A stretch of 64,000 nucleotides of DNA, taken from assembly GCA_963969395.1 (NCBI GenBank), contig OZ017803.1, positions 18,290,001 to 18,354,000 on the forward strand, read 5' to 3'. Below the pieces are notes generated by a model. The model did not search any database. It saw only the letters and a program-made list of their open reading frames with translations, and was not told the DNA's origin. The position numbers were made by a program, and so were the translations under genes. This document shows, piece by piece, positions 25,258 to 37,489 of this stretch (positions are counted from its first letter, which is position 1; the number at the start of each line of letters is the position of its first letter). The stretch comes from Pseudoscleropodium purum (Eukaryota > Streptophyta > Bryopsida > Hypnales > Brachytheciaceae).

Positions 25258-25445
25258 TGTTGGCAAGTGAAAGGAGGTTCCAATACACCAGAGAATGTGG
25301 CATGTGGATATTGTATGCAAAAGTTATTAAGGAATAAAGTTTGGTTCTAAAAGCATTTCTTTCACATAGGTACAGAATTGACTTTGGAGATGTACACATA
25401 GTATAGATGGCACTTTAAGGTCAATGGCACATTGGGGTGTTCCTA
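25258..25445 (+). repeat. Dispersed repeat family H, copy 1
   Basis: This copy pairs with 28380-28571 over its whole length: TTGGCAAGTGAAAG.AGGTTC, then CACCA.AGAATG, then GAAGTTAT.AAGGAA.AAAGTTTG.TTCTAAAAG, then TTC..CACATAGGT, and finally a GGCACTTTA..GTCAATGGCACAT-type end. Both copies are direct and about 3.1 kb apart. They are diverged but easy to align by eye. Confidence 0.8.
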
Positions 25446-27079
25446 CCTTAGTATCCATTTGGAGGATGAATGTACGATTAGAGATAAGAGGAGAGTAGTT
25501 TAGGTAGAAGTCCACTTTCCTTGTTGTATATTACATATAATAGATGGCAATATAGCAATTGACATATCTCAAAAAATTTAGCATCCTTTTCTAGAGATTG
25601 GAGAGTTAGAGATATTTTGTAAGTGGAGATCGTGTTTAGTAATAGAAGTATGAAATTGTCTGTTGATAACAAGTCGTTTAGTTGTGGTATAAATTATACA
25701 TTGATGATGGCACCTTGAATCTTAGTCACAAGGTTGACTATAATTGTGAATTTTGTAATTGGATGAGCATCATCTATTTTTTGTGTAGCACTTGCAAAAT
25801 GAAATGTACTTTTTGCATTGGTGTTGGTAGTTGCTCCATATCTTATTCAACGGAAAGGAAAGAGGAAATAAGAGAATGTCTATGCAATTTCATTGGTTTA
25901 ATGGTCTGTTGGTAGTGTAGATTTGAACCGGACTAAAAGGTGGTTGTCCAAAGTAGTTATGAGGTTTAGGTGTCATGAGTTAGTCCTTTGTCATCCTTTA
26001 GTGGGAATATGCATTGTAGCTAGCTAGCTAGTTGTATCATTAATATTGTCCTAATGGGGGGTTTGACTGCATCACATATAGAATATGCATAGTAGAAAGT
26101 ATATTTTTAAGATATGGTGAATCCTTTCATCTCCTAATATTTTGTGAAGTTGATGCAAACTTTACAAGCATATGAAGTAAGAAGACATCTTTTGTATGCA
26201 TCAATGTAAAATATTTGGAAGTCAATTGGATACATCTATCATAAGAGGTATGTTGTTGAAGCCAAAGCATGACTACATGACTTTTACTTTTTTTTCTTTT
26301 TTTCTTTTTTTTTGTGTGTGTGTGTGATTCATAAAAGGCCAATTTATTACATGTCTTTTGTTATCAACCTTGAAAAGAATAAGCATTTTTTGCTTGTGAC
26401 AATTGGAGTGCAAACTTTCCATGCTAACATAGTTTGTTCTAAAAGTGACCATTAAAGGGTTGGTTTGCCTTTATGATAGGTTCTATCAACAAAAAGGTAT
26501 TTTTAGCTTATATTTAAGAGAAAGAAAAATAGAAGTGGTTTTATAGTTTTCTAAGTACTATTGAATTAGTGATGACTTTTCCAAGATGTTGCCATCCGAG
26601 GCACCTATCTTTGGCAAAATGCATATATGTAGCTTGCAAAAGAAGGATGGAGAAACCATAAAGAAGCATTAGGACTTGCAACAAATAACAAGCAAAGGTC
26701 CTAATGTATCCTTTTCTTTTTTGAATTTGGCCCATATTTGTGTCAATTTAATTCCTTAGATTCTTCATTCGCCATGAAAAGGTAGTTGGTTGGCCAACTT
26801 GATTTCAAAACTTTACAACACCTCTACTTTATCTTCAACCCATTCAATGTCCATTTCAAGACCACTTCATGTTCCTTTAATACCTAATTATAGGGGTGAT
26901 TTCAAAAAGACTAGCACTTTTACAACAATCAAGCACATTCAAATGACTCCACTTGCCTCTTTACTTGCTACTACCTCTTAGACACACATTCTCATAATTT
27001 CACTTTGATTTACAAGTGATCACAATTTTTTTTGACACACATGAAAGGTTACCTTTACTACAAAAATAATGAGTAAGAT
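25446..27079. other. AT-rich non-coding stretch with a T-rich/GT microsatellite
   Basis: Poly-T/C tracts followed by a GT repeat lie at 26286-26328, and a short GCTA repeat lies near 26021. I see no gene. Confidence 0.55.
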
Positions 27080-27385
27080 AGGAGGTCCATACACGGATCA
27101 TTTAAGAGCAAGAACTGATTTTTTGGGGAGGTGAAACTTCTTGAAGTTGATTTTTCAATAAATTTTCCTTAGAAGACAAGTGGAATTGGCATCTAATTCA
27201 AGTCATTTCATATTTTTTGGAGCTTTCGTGGAATTAGTTATGAAACTTTGAAGTTGAAATGGCAAAGGGCTCTACAAGTGTCCAAGCACTTCCTAAAATG
27301 TACATTATTTGTACATTGTTAAAGTCTACCAAAAAAAAAGCAACGTATATATACAATGTACATTTGAGGACATGGATGCTTCTAG
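27080..27385 (+). repeat. Dispersed repeat family G, copy 3
   Basis: The left part GGAGGTCCATACACGGATCATTTAAGAG, then GGGGAGGTGAAACTTCTTGAAG, then AAGTGGAATTGGCATCTAA matches family G copies, notably the inverted one at 36760-36897. The right part (AAAAAAAGCAACGTATATATACAATG.. TACATTTGAGGACATG) matches 4610-4655 of copy 1. Confidence 0.6.
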
Positions 27386-27649
27386 AGCATGTGCGCTTTC
27401 AGAACCTCGTACCTTACATGATCCCAGCTGCAAGCAGTCTTGGACAAGTGTGTGATCCCAATTTGACAAGTGGAAGTTGTCCAACCATATGTCTGCACTC
27501 TGCACCATATCCTTATGATAAACATGCAACACACAAATTGCAGCGAGAGTGTACCTTACAACTAGAGACAGTTGATTGTACAACTGAAAGCTTCGTTATT
27601 ACTCCTCATTTGGAATCTTCCGTAAGCTTCCTCCGATCCACTTTATACA

Positions 27650-27913
27650 ATGGCAGTTGTTTCAATCTCATTTGTACCGCAAAACAAAACAACAATCTGT
27701 CGGCACTATCCGAAGCTTTGCATAGAAACAAAAGTAATCAAAGACGGAGAGAACTTCGCAACACCTCACCACTTGATTTCTCAAGTCAACCCAATTCTCT
27801 CTTGTATCCATCGATCACAGAAGGTCACTCTCTCGATCGATTCATACATTGTGCGAAGTGAACCAACTTCGAGGTTTCTCGGGATCCAATTCAAGCTGCT
27901 GGAGTGGCAGTGA
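27650..27913 (+). CDS. Hypothetical small protein or first exon, weak
   Basis: An ATG-initiated frame of 87 codons (starting MAVVSISFVPQNK) lies in a locally GC-richer patch, about 20 bp downstream of a TTTATAC element that is too close to act as its TATA box. A possible donor (CAGAAG followed by GTCACT) occurs about 55 codons in. Another forward frame is open through the same DNA (27259-27861) but begins inside a dispersed repeat. I do not recognise either product. Confidence 0.2.
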   Translation: MAVVSISFVPQNKTTICRHYPKLCIETKVIKDGENFATPHHLISQVNPILSCIHRSQKVTLSIDSYIVRSEPTSRFLGIQFKLLEWQ

Positions 27914-28379
27914 GCCTTCATTAGAATGTTCGTTTCAGCTTTCCTGCTGAGGCGGATCGGATTATACAATTGCAATTGCCCCTACTTCGTACACATTCCG
28001 CCCCTCGATCTATGCTTTAGAACAACTGTATTGATATTATTCTAGATTCAACCGAGATATAGAGTTCAACATGCATGATTATGCAAGGAACTTAATTACA
28101 AGCTGACAGAGCGGAGTACGTGCAAGCTGACAGTGATGCTGCACCCACAAACTGAAGAATTGTTCTAGAAAAGTGCCAAGGGTAACATGCGGAAGTCCGC
28201 AAGTTACGGTAGCTGTGAGAAATAGTACAGACAGACTACCAGATTGAGAATTCGATGAATCCGGCAGCCCTACCTGCAGTACAAGCAATAAGGTCTACAG
28301 GTACCCCCTCTCCAAAACTGCCACTAATAGCTACTGTCCCTAATTAATGTTATAATACTGTTTGAATGTTTATATTTTC

Positions 28380-28571
28380 TTATTGGCAAGTGAAAGTAGG
28401 TTCTGACGCACCAAAGAATGCAATATTTGGATACTACATGTAGAAGTTATGAAGGAACAAAGTTTGATTCTAAAAGTGTTTCTTCCACATAGGTGCATAA
28501 TTGAATTTGGAGAAACACACAAAGGAAAGAGGATGGCATTTTAGTGCCACTGGCACATTTTTGGGTGCCAA
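28380..28571 (+). repeat. Dispersed repeat family H, copy 2
   Basis: It is homologous to 25258-25445 in the same orientation, ending with a GGCATTTTAGTGCCACTGGCACAT block. It has no coding capacity. Confidence 0.8.
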
Positions 28572-29668
28572 CCACAAACAAACTTTCATATTCAAACAAG
28601 TACATTAATGTTGAAAATGTTCAAAACTTTTATTCTATGTTTAGTTGTTTGTAAAATTATTCAACAATGCATAGGCATGGGTGTCTTTGCAAGTCATTAC
28701 AATAAGCAATTAATCCTTAAACATCACAATTTTTGAAAACATGTTGAAAAGCTAGCCAAACTATTCATTTAAAAATAAATACATTCTATATGGACAAAAA
28801 AATAAAATAAAAAGAAATTTTGAGTTCTTGGGGGAGTTGATGTTGGATGGACTTGAGTATTTTGTGTTTAGGAAAATATGATTGTTTCTCTTGAATACAA
28901 AATGAAATAAGATAAAAAAAAATCATATTTCAAGAAAGATGGTACATTTCTTTACCTTCAAAAATAGTTTCAAAACATCAAAACTGAAATTTGATATCAT
29001 AAAAACATGCCTAAAATTTGTACAAGGATGTTGAGGTCAAAAAATGTCTTTTTCAATCATTATAGAAATGAAGAATATACCTATTGGTGCATCATTTTTG
29101 AGTGACTACCTTTGTCCTACACCAACTACCTTCCAAGAATTAAAAAAAATAAAACATTCAAAACTTCAAACCTTGAAAGGTTTAAATAATAATCCAACAA
29201 CTGACACTTAATGATGGAGAGAAATCAACCCATAAACAATGCTAAGGACATTTTCCAATCAATGAACGATAAAGAATCTCTCCTAGGAAGACAAAAGTGC
29301 AAATATTACATCCTCCAAATTTTGTGTGAAAAGGGAAGGTCATCCATCTATAGTAGTGTGACTTTCAATGAATGCTTTTGCATTTTTTTTAAGCCAACAA
29401 TTCACACAGTGTCAAAACAAATGATTGATTTCCTTCCCTTAGCACACAAAATTTGGAGGATGAATAGTTGCACTTATGTGTTGCATGTTACAAAAGATTC
29501 TTTGTCATTCATCGGCCAAAAAACATCCGCCGCATTGTTAATGAGTTAAAGATTAGAGATCAGCCGTTTCTACAATGCTAGCCGCATTATTTACCTACTC
29601 AACATGCATTAGAAGTTCACCCTTTCACGGAATGACGAATCACTCCCACAGCTGCCGGATTTACTTAC

Positions 29669-29835
29669 TTGAGTATCCTCTACGGATTCTTCAGCCAGTT
29701 CCTTCCGCCCAAGGCGCGCCACTCGCGGCCGCCGCCCACGCACCTCGCAACTAAGTCTTAAGAATGAGTATAAATTACCAAAAGCAGTGACGGAGAATTT
29801 CAGCAGCCAGTGACGGAGTGAGTAAGCCAGTGCAC
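29669..29835 (-). CDS. Possible orphan exon in a CpG-rich patch
   Basis: On the minus strand an open frame between a CAGCAGCCAG acceptor-like site and a perfect GTAAGT donor (29668-29663) encodes a basic segment including CEVRGRRPRVARLGRKELAE. The DNA contains adjacent GGCGCGCC and GCGGCCGC sequences, making this one of the most CpG-rich spots outside Rboh. A different minus-strand frame (29775-30089) is also open. I cannot identify the product or connect flanking exons, so it could be a relic or part of an unrecognised gene. Confidence 0.25.
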
Positions 29836-30357
29836 CTGGCTGCTGCTAAAGTTGTTAACACAGTCACAGTAGCTAGATCAGAGGGAGAACGTGCCGCGCA
29901 ATTCTTCCACTTTGCAATTCTTCCACTTCGGAAAGACAAGGTGAAAGTCTGTCGATGGTACTCCGCAAGACCGCAAGAGCTCAGAAGATCTGATCGAGAA
30001 GAGCAGAGCAGAGCAGAGCGGAGCACGTAATAACGTATTTTCTTCCACAGTTTCCAACCATTGAATGAGCTTGAGCTTGAGCTCCACATGTGTTGACTTC
30101 CTCTGACAGAATCTTTGCTGTTGTAAGGTAGTGGCTCTATGTTATGCTTGAAGGAATCGGAAGGCGTGGAAAATGAATGTACCTTACCTACACAACTAGT
30201 ATTTTATAGTATAGATTTAGCAAAGACATGCAAGAGATCAAGGCATCGTTGATATCTGGCTCTGGTTCTACACTTGGTGAGTGGTGACTGGTTGTCGAAT
30301 ATTTAGTTTTATATTATAGGAAGATTTCGACATTTACAGTGGTGCAAAACTGGGGAT

Positions 30358-30437
30358 GTGGCCACTTGGAGGTGGTGGCTTTGAGTTTTGCCTCGTGCAA
30401 TGAAACTCCCTCTCATTTGTTGCAAAAAGAAAGAAAA
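30358..30437 (+). repeat. Dispersed repeat shared with 14655-14733
   Basis: See the copy at 14655. This one has the tail AAAAAGAAAGAAAAAG. Confidence 0.45.
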
Positions 30438-30589
30438 AGGGAGGTGATTTGCACTATTGAACTCTCTTGTAGAGTAGAGTAGGGTACAGTGATCACACAA
30501 CATGATAAGATAACATTCAGTAGCTTTCATGCGCAACATCTTTCCTTCATGCACCTTCTGCATCTCATTGAGCCTCCACATGTCTACTT

Positions 30590-32034
30590 AGCTAAAGGAG
30601 TCGACCCATTTCCGATCACTTAAGCAATTACGCATATTTGGAGCACAAGTTTCTTGAGTGGAGAAATTTTCCCATGTATGGAAATAGAGTTTAGATGGAT
30701 TCCATATTTTTTTCAGAATTTTAGGTCTCAAAACATAATTTATTACTATGAATTATTTAGTTGAAGATTCTATTCAATCTATTCTTGTTATATAGATTTT
30801 GCTATTTCCAACCACGGGTTGGTTGCAAAATTAACCAAGACTACAACTAATCATAATGTGCCACAACTATATTGGGAATTGTGCCATAATTAATCTCCTG
30901 CTCTCAAAATACAAGCAATTCCATAAATTTTGAATGCATTGAGAATTAGTTACAAATTTTCAAAGATGCAAGGTATAGGGTGTTGAAAGTATCATGTTGG
31001 TGATGCCAAAATGCATTTGATGCACATGAAAAAATGACACTATTAGTATCAAAACACATCACAAAGAAGAAGTTAAAATAAGAAAAAGTGTACCTAAAAT
31101 TGATCACCTATAAGATTGCCAACTCCACAATATTATAAATAGAATTGCACACTATTCAAAATGGCCCCTATACTTGTTCTTGAAATGCACACCATTTGGG
31201 ATATCCTCCCTATTCATTTTTCCTTTGAAAATAGGAGTCTATTTTGAGAAGTGGTCCATTTTAGGTGTAGTTATCATACTATAGAGCTAAGGCAGTAACA
31301 ATGCCATAAAGTTTAGTAGCATACAATGTCACTATTTTGGTTCTATAGTATACGGTGTAGAATATTCCACATCCAAGAGTAGTTCATAAGTAGCAAAGTG
31401 GACAAGGGGAGGTTCTATGTGATGAGTAGGGTATATAAAAAAATTGCAATGGGCATGAGGCTACCAAATGTTATAGCATGCAAGTAAATGTTATGATTGC
31501 ACCATTCAAAGAATTTTGCATAAAATAGAATACAATTGAAAGTTTTTATTTTTGTATAATTAACATCTAATTTTTACACAATTCCAATCAAGCATACCAA
31601 ATTTAAATTTCAAAAAAATGAAAATCCCACTTTTAATTAATTGTTTCATTTAATATCCATGATTTTACATAGCAATTGATTGGTGGTGAATTTGTTTTAA
31701 TTCAACCATGTAGATATGTAGGAAACATCTAAATGCACATCTTTCATGTTAAAAACACCCCATTAAGTAACAAAGATACGATCTATGAAGAGTTCAATGT
31801 GAGGTGTCATACGACCAAATTTTGTAAAATAAATATTTCTATATTTTAACTATATTTTGGCAAAATAATTGTACCATAATTTTTGAAAGTATAAAATTAG
31901 TCGTATTTCAAAGGTCATAAATAAAAATCAAATTACACTTGTATTCTAAACCATTCAAGATTATTAGACAAGCACAATAGGATGTCTATAATATAGTTGC
32001 AAGGTATTATTACTTGAGTATGTCCCTTTGTAAT
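30590..32034. other. AT-rich non-coding stretch
   Basis: I see nothing resembling a gene, RNA or complete element here. Confidence 0.55.
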
Positions 32035-32921
32035 TTAACTGCCCTAAATGCCTTAGGATTTTTTTGAGCTTCTTGGAGTTTGCTCAAAACTATTTACAAA
32101 AATTCCAAGATTTGATAAGTTTTATCAATTTAAATAAAATTGTAACCGTATGAATTTAAATTAGACATGTTATAGATTACATAGGATAGAAAAAGCACAA
32201 CAATATTACTTATGGATTAAAAGATTATAATAATGTTTGATCATGAAGGTGTTAAAATTGTGAAAGTTATTTGAAGTCTTTGATTCTTTTTTTTTACAAG
32301 TCAATTTTTGAGATCACGAAAAATTAATGAGGTTAAAAGACATAACATACATAACTACAATAAATTAATGACTTCCAAACAGGGTTGACGAATCTCTACG
32401 TCCGCCTGAAAAAGGCGTTCGTAACCCAAATGTTCGGACGGTCGAACATCTGTCCGCACGGACGCCAGCGGACGCAGCGTCCCTCCCGCCGTCGGAAGGC
32501 GGACAGGCAGGGCGGGGCAAACGGACGGGGCGGATAGGGCGGGACGGGGCGGATGCTGTGGACATAGCGTCCGCGTCCGGACGTCCTGTCAACCCTGCTT
32601 CCATTCCTTCCAAAATCTATTGTATGATTTTTTAAATGAAATTTCCTACATATTATTTTCTACAAGATCCAATTTACTATTTTAGGCTCACTTCTAAAAG
32701 TCCTAATATTAAAATACCTAGATTTGCAATGGACACCCTTGCACAAAATCTTTCATAAAAAAATCATAAACCAATTTTTTAAAATTAGATTTTTGATATT
32801 AAAAAAAAACTTTAAAATAAATTCAATTAAAAAAACTACTAAAATAGTATCTTAGTAAGAATTTATTTATTTTCAGAAGTATTTGAAACCAAAATAGGTG
32901 CCTTGGACATTTAGGGGTTAA
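32035..32921 (+). mobile_element. TTAA-flanked TIR element (piggyBac-like non-autonomous), copy B, interrupted by a hAT-like MITE
   Basis: The right end reads GGACATTTAGGGGTTAA. The left end reads TTAACTGCCCTAAATGCC, a slightly altered inverse of it. The interior is homologous to the element at 62796-63308: both contain GAGCTTCTTGGA, AGCACAACAATATTACTTATGG-like sequence, and AAAGATTATAATAATGTTTGATCATGAAGGTGTT-like blocks in the same order. Removing the inserted MITE (32380-32597) gives an element of about 660 bp. No transposase frame is present. Confidence 0.6.
32380..32597 (+). mobile_element. hAT-like MITE, GC-rich, 218 bp, copy 1
   Basis: The ends are perfect 10-bp inverted repeats, CAGGGTTGAC and GTCAACCCTG. 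They are flanked by CTTCCAAA (32372-32379) and CTTCCATT (32598-32605), an 8-bp duplication with two changes. An 8-bp duplication and CAGGG termini are typical of hAT elements. The interior is strongly GC-rich, with repeated GGCGGACGGGGCGG-like motifs and ACGTCCGGACGT inversions, in sharp contrast to the AT-rich host DNA. The related copy at 46830-47080 shares the first ~60 bp almost identically. The short open frame inside is not a gene. Confidence 0.85.
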
Positions 32922-35900
32922 AAATGGAGGAACCCTCCAATGACTATACATCAAAATTAAACTTCAAAATTTGTACATTTTCATTTTATAACTATTTATT
33001 CTTGAATTTCTTTATTTTTGTTTGTGAAAGGTGAAATCACATGTCTTTTATAAGTCATAAAATTTTAGATTTTGGCATGAAAATTTGAAATTATTGTAAT
33101 TTTTTAAGAAGAAAGTGAAGAAAATTCATATCAAAGAAAAAAATAATTAATATTATATCTGAAATTTTCTTCATAGTTGTATGTAATATTGCAAGATATC
33201 ATGTTATAAAATAATTGGTTGAGTCTTTCTATAATAAAAAAAAGTTTATGGATTGTCGTTATAATTTCAAATTTCAAATTTCAATATATTTTTCAATTTT
33301 ATAAAACTTTCAAGTTTTCAAGATGGAAGAGAAACTAGACTTCATTAACTTCAATTTCAATAGTTGATTTTAAATTCTTAAAATAATCATTTTTATAGCT
33401 GAAATTCATGTAAAGAGCTAGGAGCTTGAGGTCACCAAAATACACAATATGATGATCCGTGTACAAAGCATCTTCCTCTATAGAAAAGTCAACAATACAA
33501 CAAAGAGAGAATTTCCAACACCACCTTTTGCAAAAGCACTCAACCAAGTCCTCTAAAAAAATTAGATGAAAAAAATGTTTTTCTTTGTTTCTTTGGAAGT
33601 GATGAATGTCAATCCATAGGCCATTTTTGTGAACTTTGAGGTGTTTTAGGCTAAGTGGCTTACATAACTATGTCTAAAGTAGGCAAACCACTATAGATTG
33701 TTTTTGTCATTGCACATAGTTGTACTTGTAGTTGGATTCACAAATTGTATTTAACAAAATAACAGCATACCATAGAAAATTAGATGTGTATTTTGATCAA
33801 CTCATTTTTGATAAAAAAAGAAACATACACTATATGGGCAATCAAAGGAAAATCACAAAGCTTCCCATTATAGATCATAGGGCGGGGGGGGGGGGGGGGG
33901 GGGGGGGATAATTCTTGTCTTTTGGGATGCTAATATGTCTCTTTTGATTCTCTAAATATATGATTCTAATGATAATCCACAAGTACTTTCTATAATGTGG
34001 AATAAAGAACAAGCCTTTTCCATGTATTGAAGACACATATTTGTGTCCATTCATTTTATAAAAGGGTGAATTATCAACCCAATTTCAACTCTTTGAAAAC
34101 CCCAATTCTACACTCTATATTTTTACTACAAGGTAGAAGCATGCTATAGGTGTATTAATGTTGGCAAATCCAAAAGTACTTAAAAGTTCTCATAATACAC
34201 TCTCCCCATCTCATAAAGCATACATGCTCTCATGCATGGTCCATCCTTGTTATCTTAAAATTATCACTACTATAGAGTCTCCTACTCTAATTAGGTATGT
34301 AGGCTTGGCATAGCTCAAATTATTCCTAGGAGTACTGTATGAATAAACTTTCAATTTATGCCAATCTCAATAAGACATTATAGTCTTTATCTCTTTCTCT
34401 ATTTTGAATACAATTTTATTGAAATGATAATCATTTTGTCTCTCTTTTCTTTGCCACTCTAAATTGAATTAGGCTTGAAGAAATGCTTCAACTTCAAGTA
34501 TGTAGATGGTTCTAGATTTTTATTGGAAAAATTAGGTTTTGCAGAAAGTTCATGTTGATTTACAATAATATCTTAAGTAGGTCACAAATATAGTTTTAGC
34601 TCTATATTGAAATTTTTGAATCTCATCCTTACAATTGTAGAATGGCAAAACCAATTTTTATCCCTTATTTAGCCTTAATAATATTATACATTCAAATTTT
34701 TTGAGATGTTAAATTTCATCAAAAACATAATTAAGTAACAATTATCAAATACAAGGAGATCTAAACAAAGAATACATCTTGTAGTTTTTGTCAAGAAGGT
34801 AAGAAATCATTAAAGTATTATTCCATGCCCGTATACCATTTAATATACAAAATTTCACTGCAAACTACCTCTTCAAACTAATAAATCTAAGTAGTTCTTT
34901 TGTTTTTTGTGAGCTTTATTGTACAACATTTTAACATTAAAGTACACATTTGATAGAAATTTAGGAATTGGTTTGCAAGTTTTAGGGTGAACTATTATTA
35001 GAAGATATACAAATTTTGCAATTCCATCATCTAAAATTTGGTAAAATATTGATATTAAGTGTCCAAAATCATCTTCAAATTGATAATTTCCTTAAAATTT
35101 TATAATGTACAATTTGAGTACTTGAAGTATGTTTCTACTCTACATTAGAATGCAAGATAGCCAAATTGGGTCCATCATTAGGGATTCCACTTAGATTGGA
35201 TCCATAATAGGTTTGCCTACCTTATATGTGCAAGATGAACCTTATGTTGAAGCAACCCAAAAGGACACTTTTGCCTGTCTTACAATATCCTTCAATCAAA
35301 TTTCTATTTAAAAATCAAATTATCAATGATTTCAAGAGGATTCCAATCAAAATTGTTTCATAGTTTTGACGACACTTAGATTTTGTTTTGTAAATTTACA
35401 ACTTACAGGGTGCACTCCTTCATATATTTTGCATACACTTGAATTGATGACTTATTTAATGGGGGGCTATTTACCTTGAAAAATAGAATATAAGACATGG
35501 TATTTTTTTTAATAAATGTAAATCTTTGTATTTTAGAGTGCCCTATTGGTATTTTTAATTTGTTGAGGGAGTCATTTTAAAGTACCCTATATTACTTGCA
35601 CCTCATTTTTTTCATTATCGTTGATTTTTTTTCTTTATACTTCATTTTTTCCCTTGTATCATACAATTGTGAATGTGTGCAATATTGTGAGACATACTAC
35701 AAGAACATGAAAAATAAAAGAGTAAACCATACGCAAATAAAGGGCACCAAAAATCAAACACAATAATGTAACACCAAAGTAAATGAATGTTGCGATGGAC
35801 CATTCCAAAGCAACAAGAATCCTAAACCAATTTTGAACAAGCCAACAAGCTTATTGCATTTTCCCTCCAGCATGTTGTTAATGGAAATTCAAATCCATTC

Positions 35901-36759
35901 ATTCAATAATGCATTTGGAAAACCTTATTTTGGATATTACATTGGATATGTACCATCACTACCATGTGTTGAAATTTAGGCCATTTGGTAATGTACTAGG
36001 TCCAGAATACATCCATAACTTGATAGAAAGTAGGTTTCTCATCCCCAATCACAATTTTAGAGCTTGTATAATCTACTATCTACTATCTCATTTTGTATAT
36101 ACTATTGTACATGTATTGTTTAGATAATTTTATGGTATTATATCCAACCCTATATTACATATAATCATGTTTCACACTTTTAAAGCCCCCTATAATACAT
36201 GTAATTTGTTTACAAATTTTACCTATAATGAATATATTAGACCCTATATTTTATGACACATAGTTCCTATGTTTATTTGGAAGAATATTTTGGAATTAAT
36301 ATACAAATATGAGTTGTAGATTTTGAGTCATAGATTTTATCCATATGATTAGATTCATTGGTGCTATCACCAATATTTTTTTATAAATTTTGAAAGGAAA
36401 AATTCTAAATTCCTTCTAAATTCCTTTACAAGCAAAATATTATCATTTTTTGAGTAAAACTTGTTGGAATGGATTTGAAACAAGGTTCTCTTGATATGAT
36501 GATTTTTTGAAATTTTTGTATTCTTTTAATCTATGACCTCATTTTTGCCAATCCACTTTTGAATTAAAATCAATGCAATTTTTGGTTTGACACACTTCCA
36601 TTTTTGTAATTTTAGAAAAATATGAACTCTAACAACACCAAATCCAACCACTAGATAGGGCAACAACTTGATAAAATATCTAGACAAATTAGATAACTTT
36701 CATCCAAGTAGTAATGAAAAAGAAAATTGAATGTCAATTTGTTTATCGTCCAAATTTTG
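32922..36759. other. AT-rich non-coding stretch with a 24-G run
   Basis: An uninterrupted run of 24 G occupies 33884-33907. The rest is AT-rich sequence without a recognisable gene or complete element. Confidence 0.55.
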
Positions 36760-36897
36760 GACGTCTAAGTGCTCTAGGATCAAATGCCAATTCCATCTGT
36801 CTTTCAAGGAAAATTTACTGAACAATCAATTTCAAAAAGTTTCACCTCCCCAAATTTAGTTTCAACTCTTAAATGGATGCTTTATGGACCTCCTACC
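36760..36897 (-). repeat. Dispersed repeat family G, inverted copy 4
   Basis: Read on the minus strand it gives GTAGGAGGTCCATAAAGC, then GGGGAGGTGAAACTTTTTGAA, then AGATGGAATTGGCATTTGATCC, the same order as in the copy at 27080. It directly abuts the small TTAA element at 36898. Confidence 0.6.
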
Positions 36898-37148
36898 TTA
36901 ACCCTTGAGCGTCGTAGTGCCTCAAATATGGCCTCTCAAAACTAAAAGATTTTCTTATTTGACTATTATAATCTTTTCAACGATATGGTCAAAGTATGTG
37001 TAGTTCTTTTCCTACAGCTCCAGACATGTCTCCAATACCAATTGGTATGGTCAATATGTGTGAATCTCTTTTTAGGTGATAGTTTGATTGGAATGAATTC
37101 AGAAGAGTTTGGATTTTAGTAAACATGTTCTAAGCGCTCAAGGATAAA
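36898..37148 (+). mobile_element. Short TTAA-type TIR element, degenerate
   Basis: The left end TTAACCCTTGAGCG faces a right end whose inverse is TTTATCCTTGAGCG, about 250 bp away. The termini resemble those of the larger TTAA elements in this window, but one flank has drifted from TTAA to TAAA. The interior is non-coding. Confidence 0.4.
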
Positions 37149-37210
37149 CCAAATCAAGTCACAACATCAATTTTTTTCATAAACCAAATCAAGCCACGAG
37201 GATGGTGGGC

Positions 37211-37236
37211 GGCCAGGCCTGTTTTTTTGCCTGGCC
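37211..37236. repeat. GC-rich 8-bp hairpin
   Basis: GGCCAGGC at 37211-37218 pairs with GCCTGGCC at 37229-37236 around a T-rich loop. Confidence 0.55.
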
Positions 37237-37286
37237 AGGGCTAAACAGGGCGTATAAATTGTGAATGTAGTTATTAGGCACTCAAG

Positions 37287-37317
37287 GTGTATAGTGACAC
37301 TTTGTGTCACTATGCAC
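37287..37317. repeat. Strong 14-bp hairpin with 3-nt loop
   Basis: GTGTATAGTGACAC, then TTT, then GTGTCACTATGCAC: 13 of 14 positions pair as Watson-Crick and the other can form a wobble pair in one transcript orientation. It is followed at once by a C-rich run and two C-rich/AT repeats, and then by the 13-bp satellite. A small-RNA precursor is not supported by length; it may be the end of an unrecognised element. Confidence 0.6.
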
Positions 37318-37489
37318 TCCCCCCCTCAATTTTTATTTAAATTTTTTTATTTTACCACCTCCACTCACCCCCACCTATCATTTAGAATTTGATTTAAATT
37401 TTTTTTATCTTACCCCCCCTCACCCCCACCCCCTCTTGTAATCTTCAGAATCAAAGTTTTTGACAAACAATATGGGACAATTGATCCTG

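Noticed and set aside
27259..27861. 200-codon forward open frame
   Set aside because: It begins inside dispersed repeat family G and has repeat-derived N-terminal sequence; no recognisable domain or codon bias over its length.
32365..32613. 82-codon minus-strand open frame over the MITE
   Set aside because: It is produced by GC-rich repeats inside the MITE and crosses both element boundaries.
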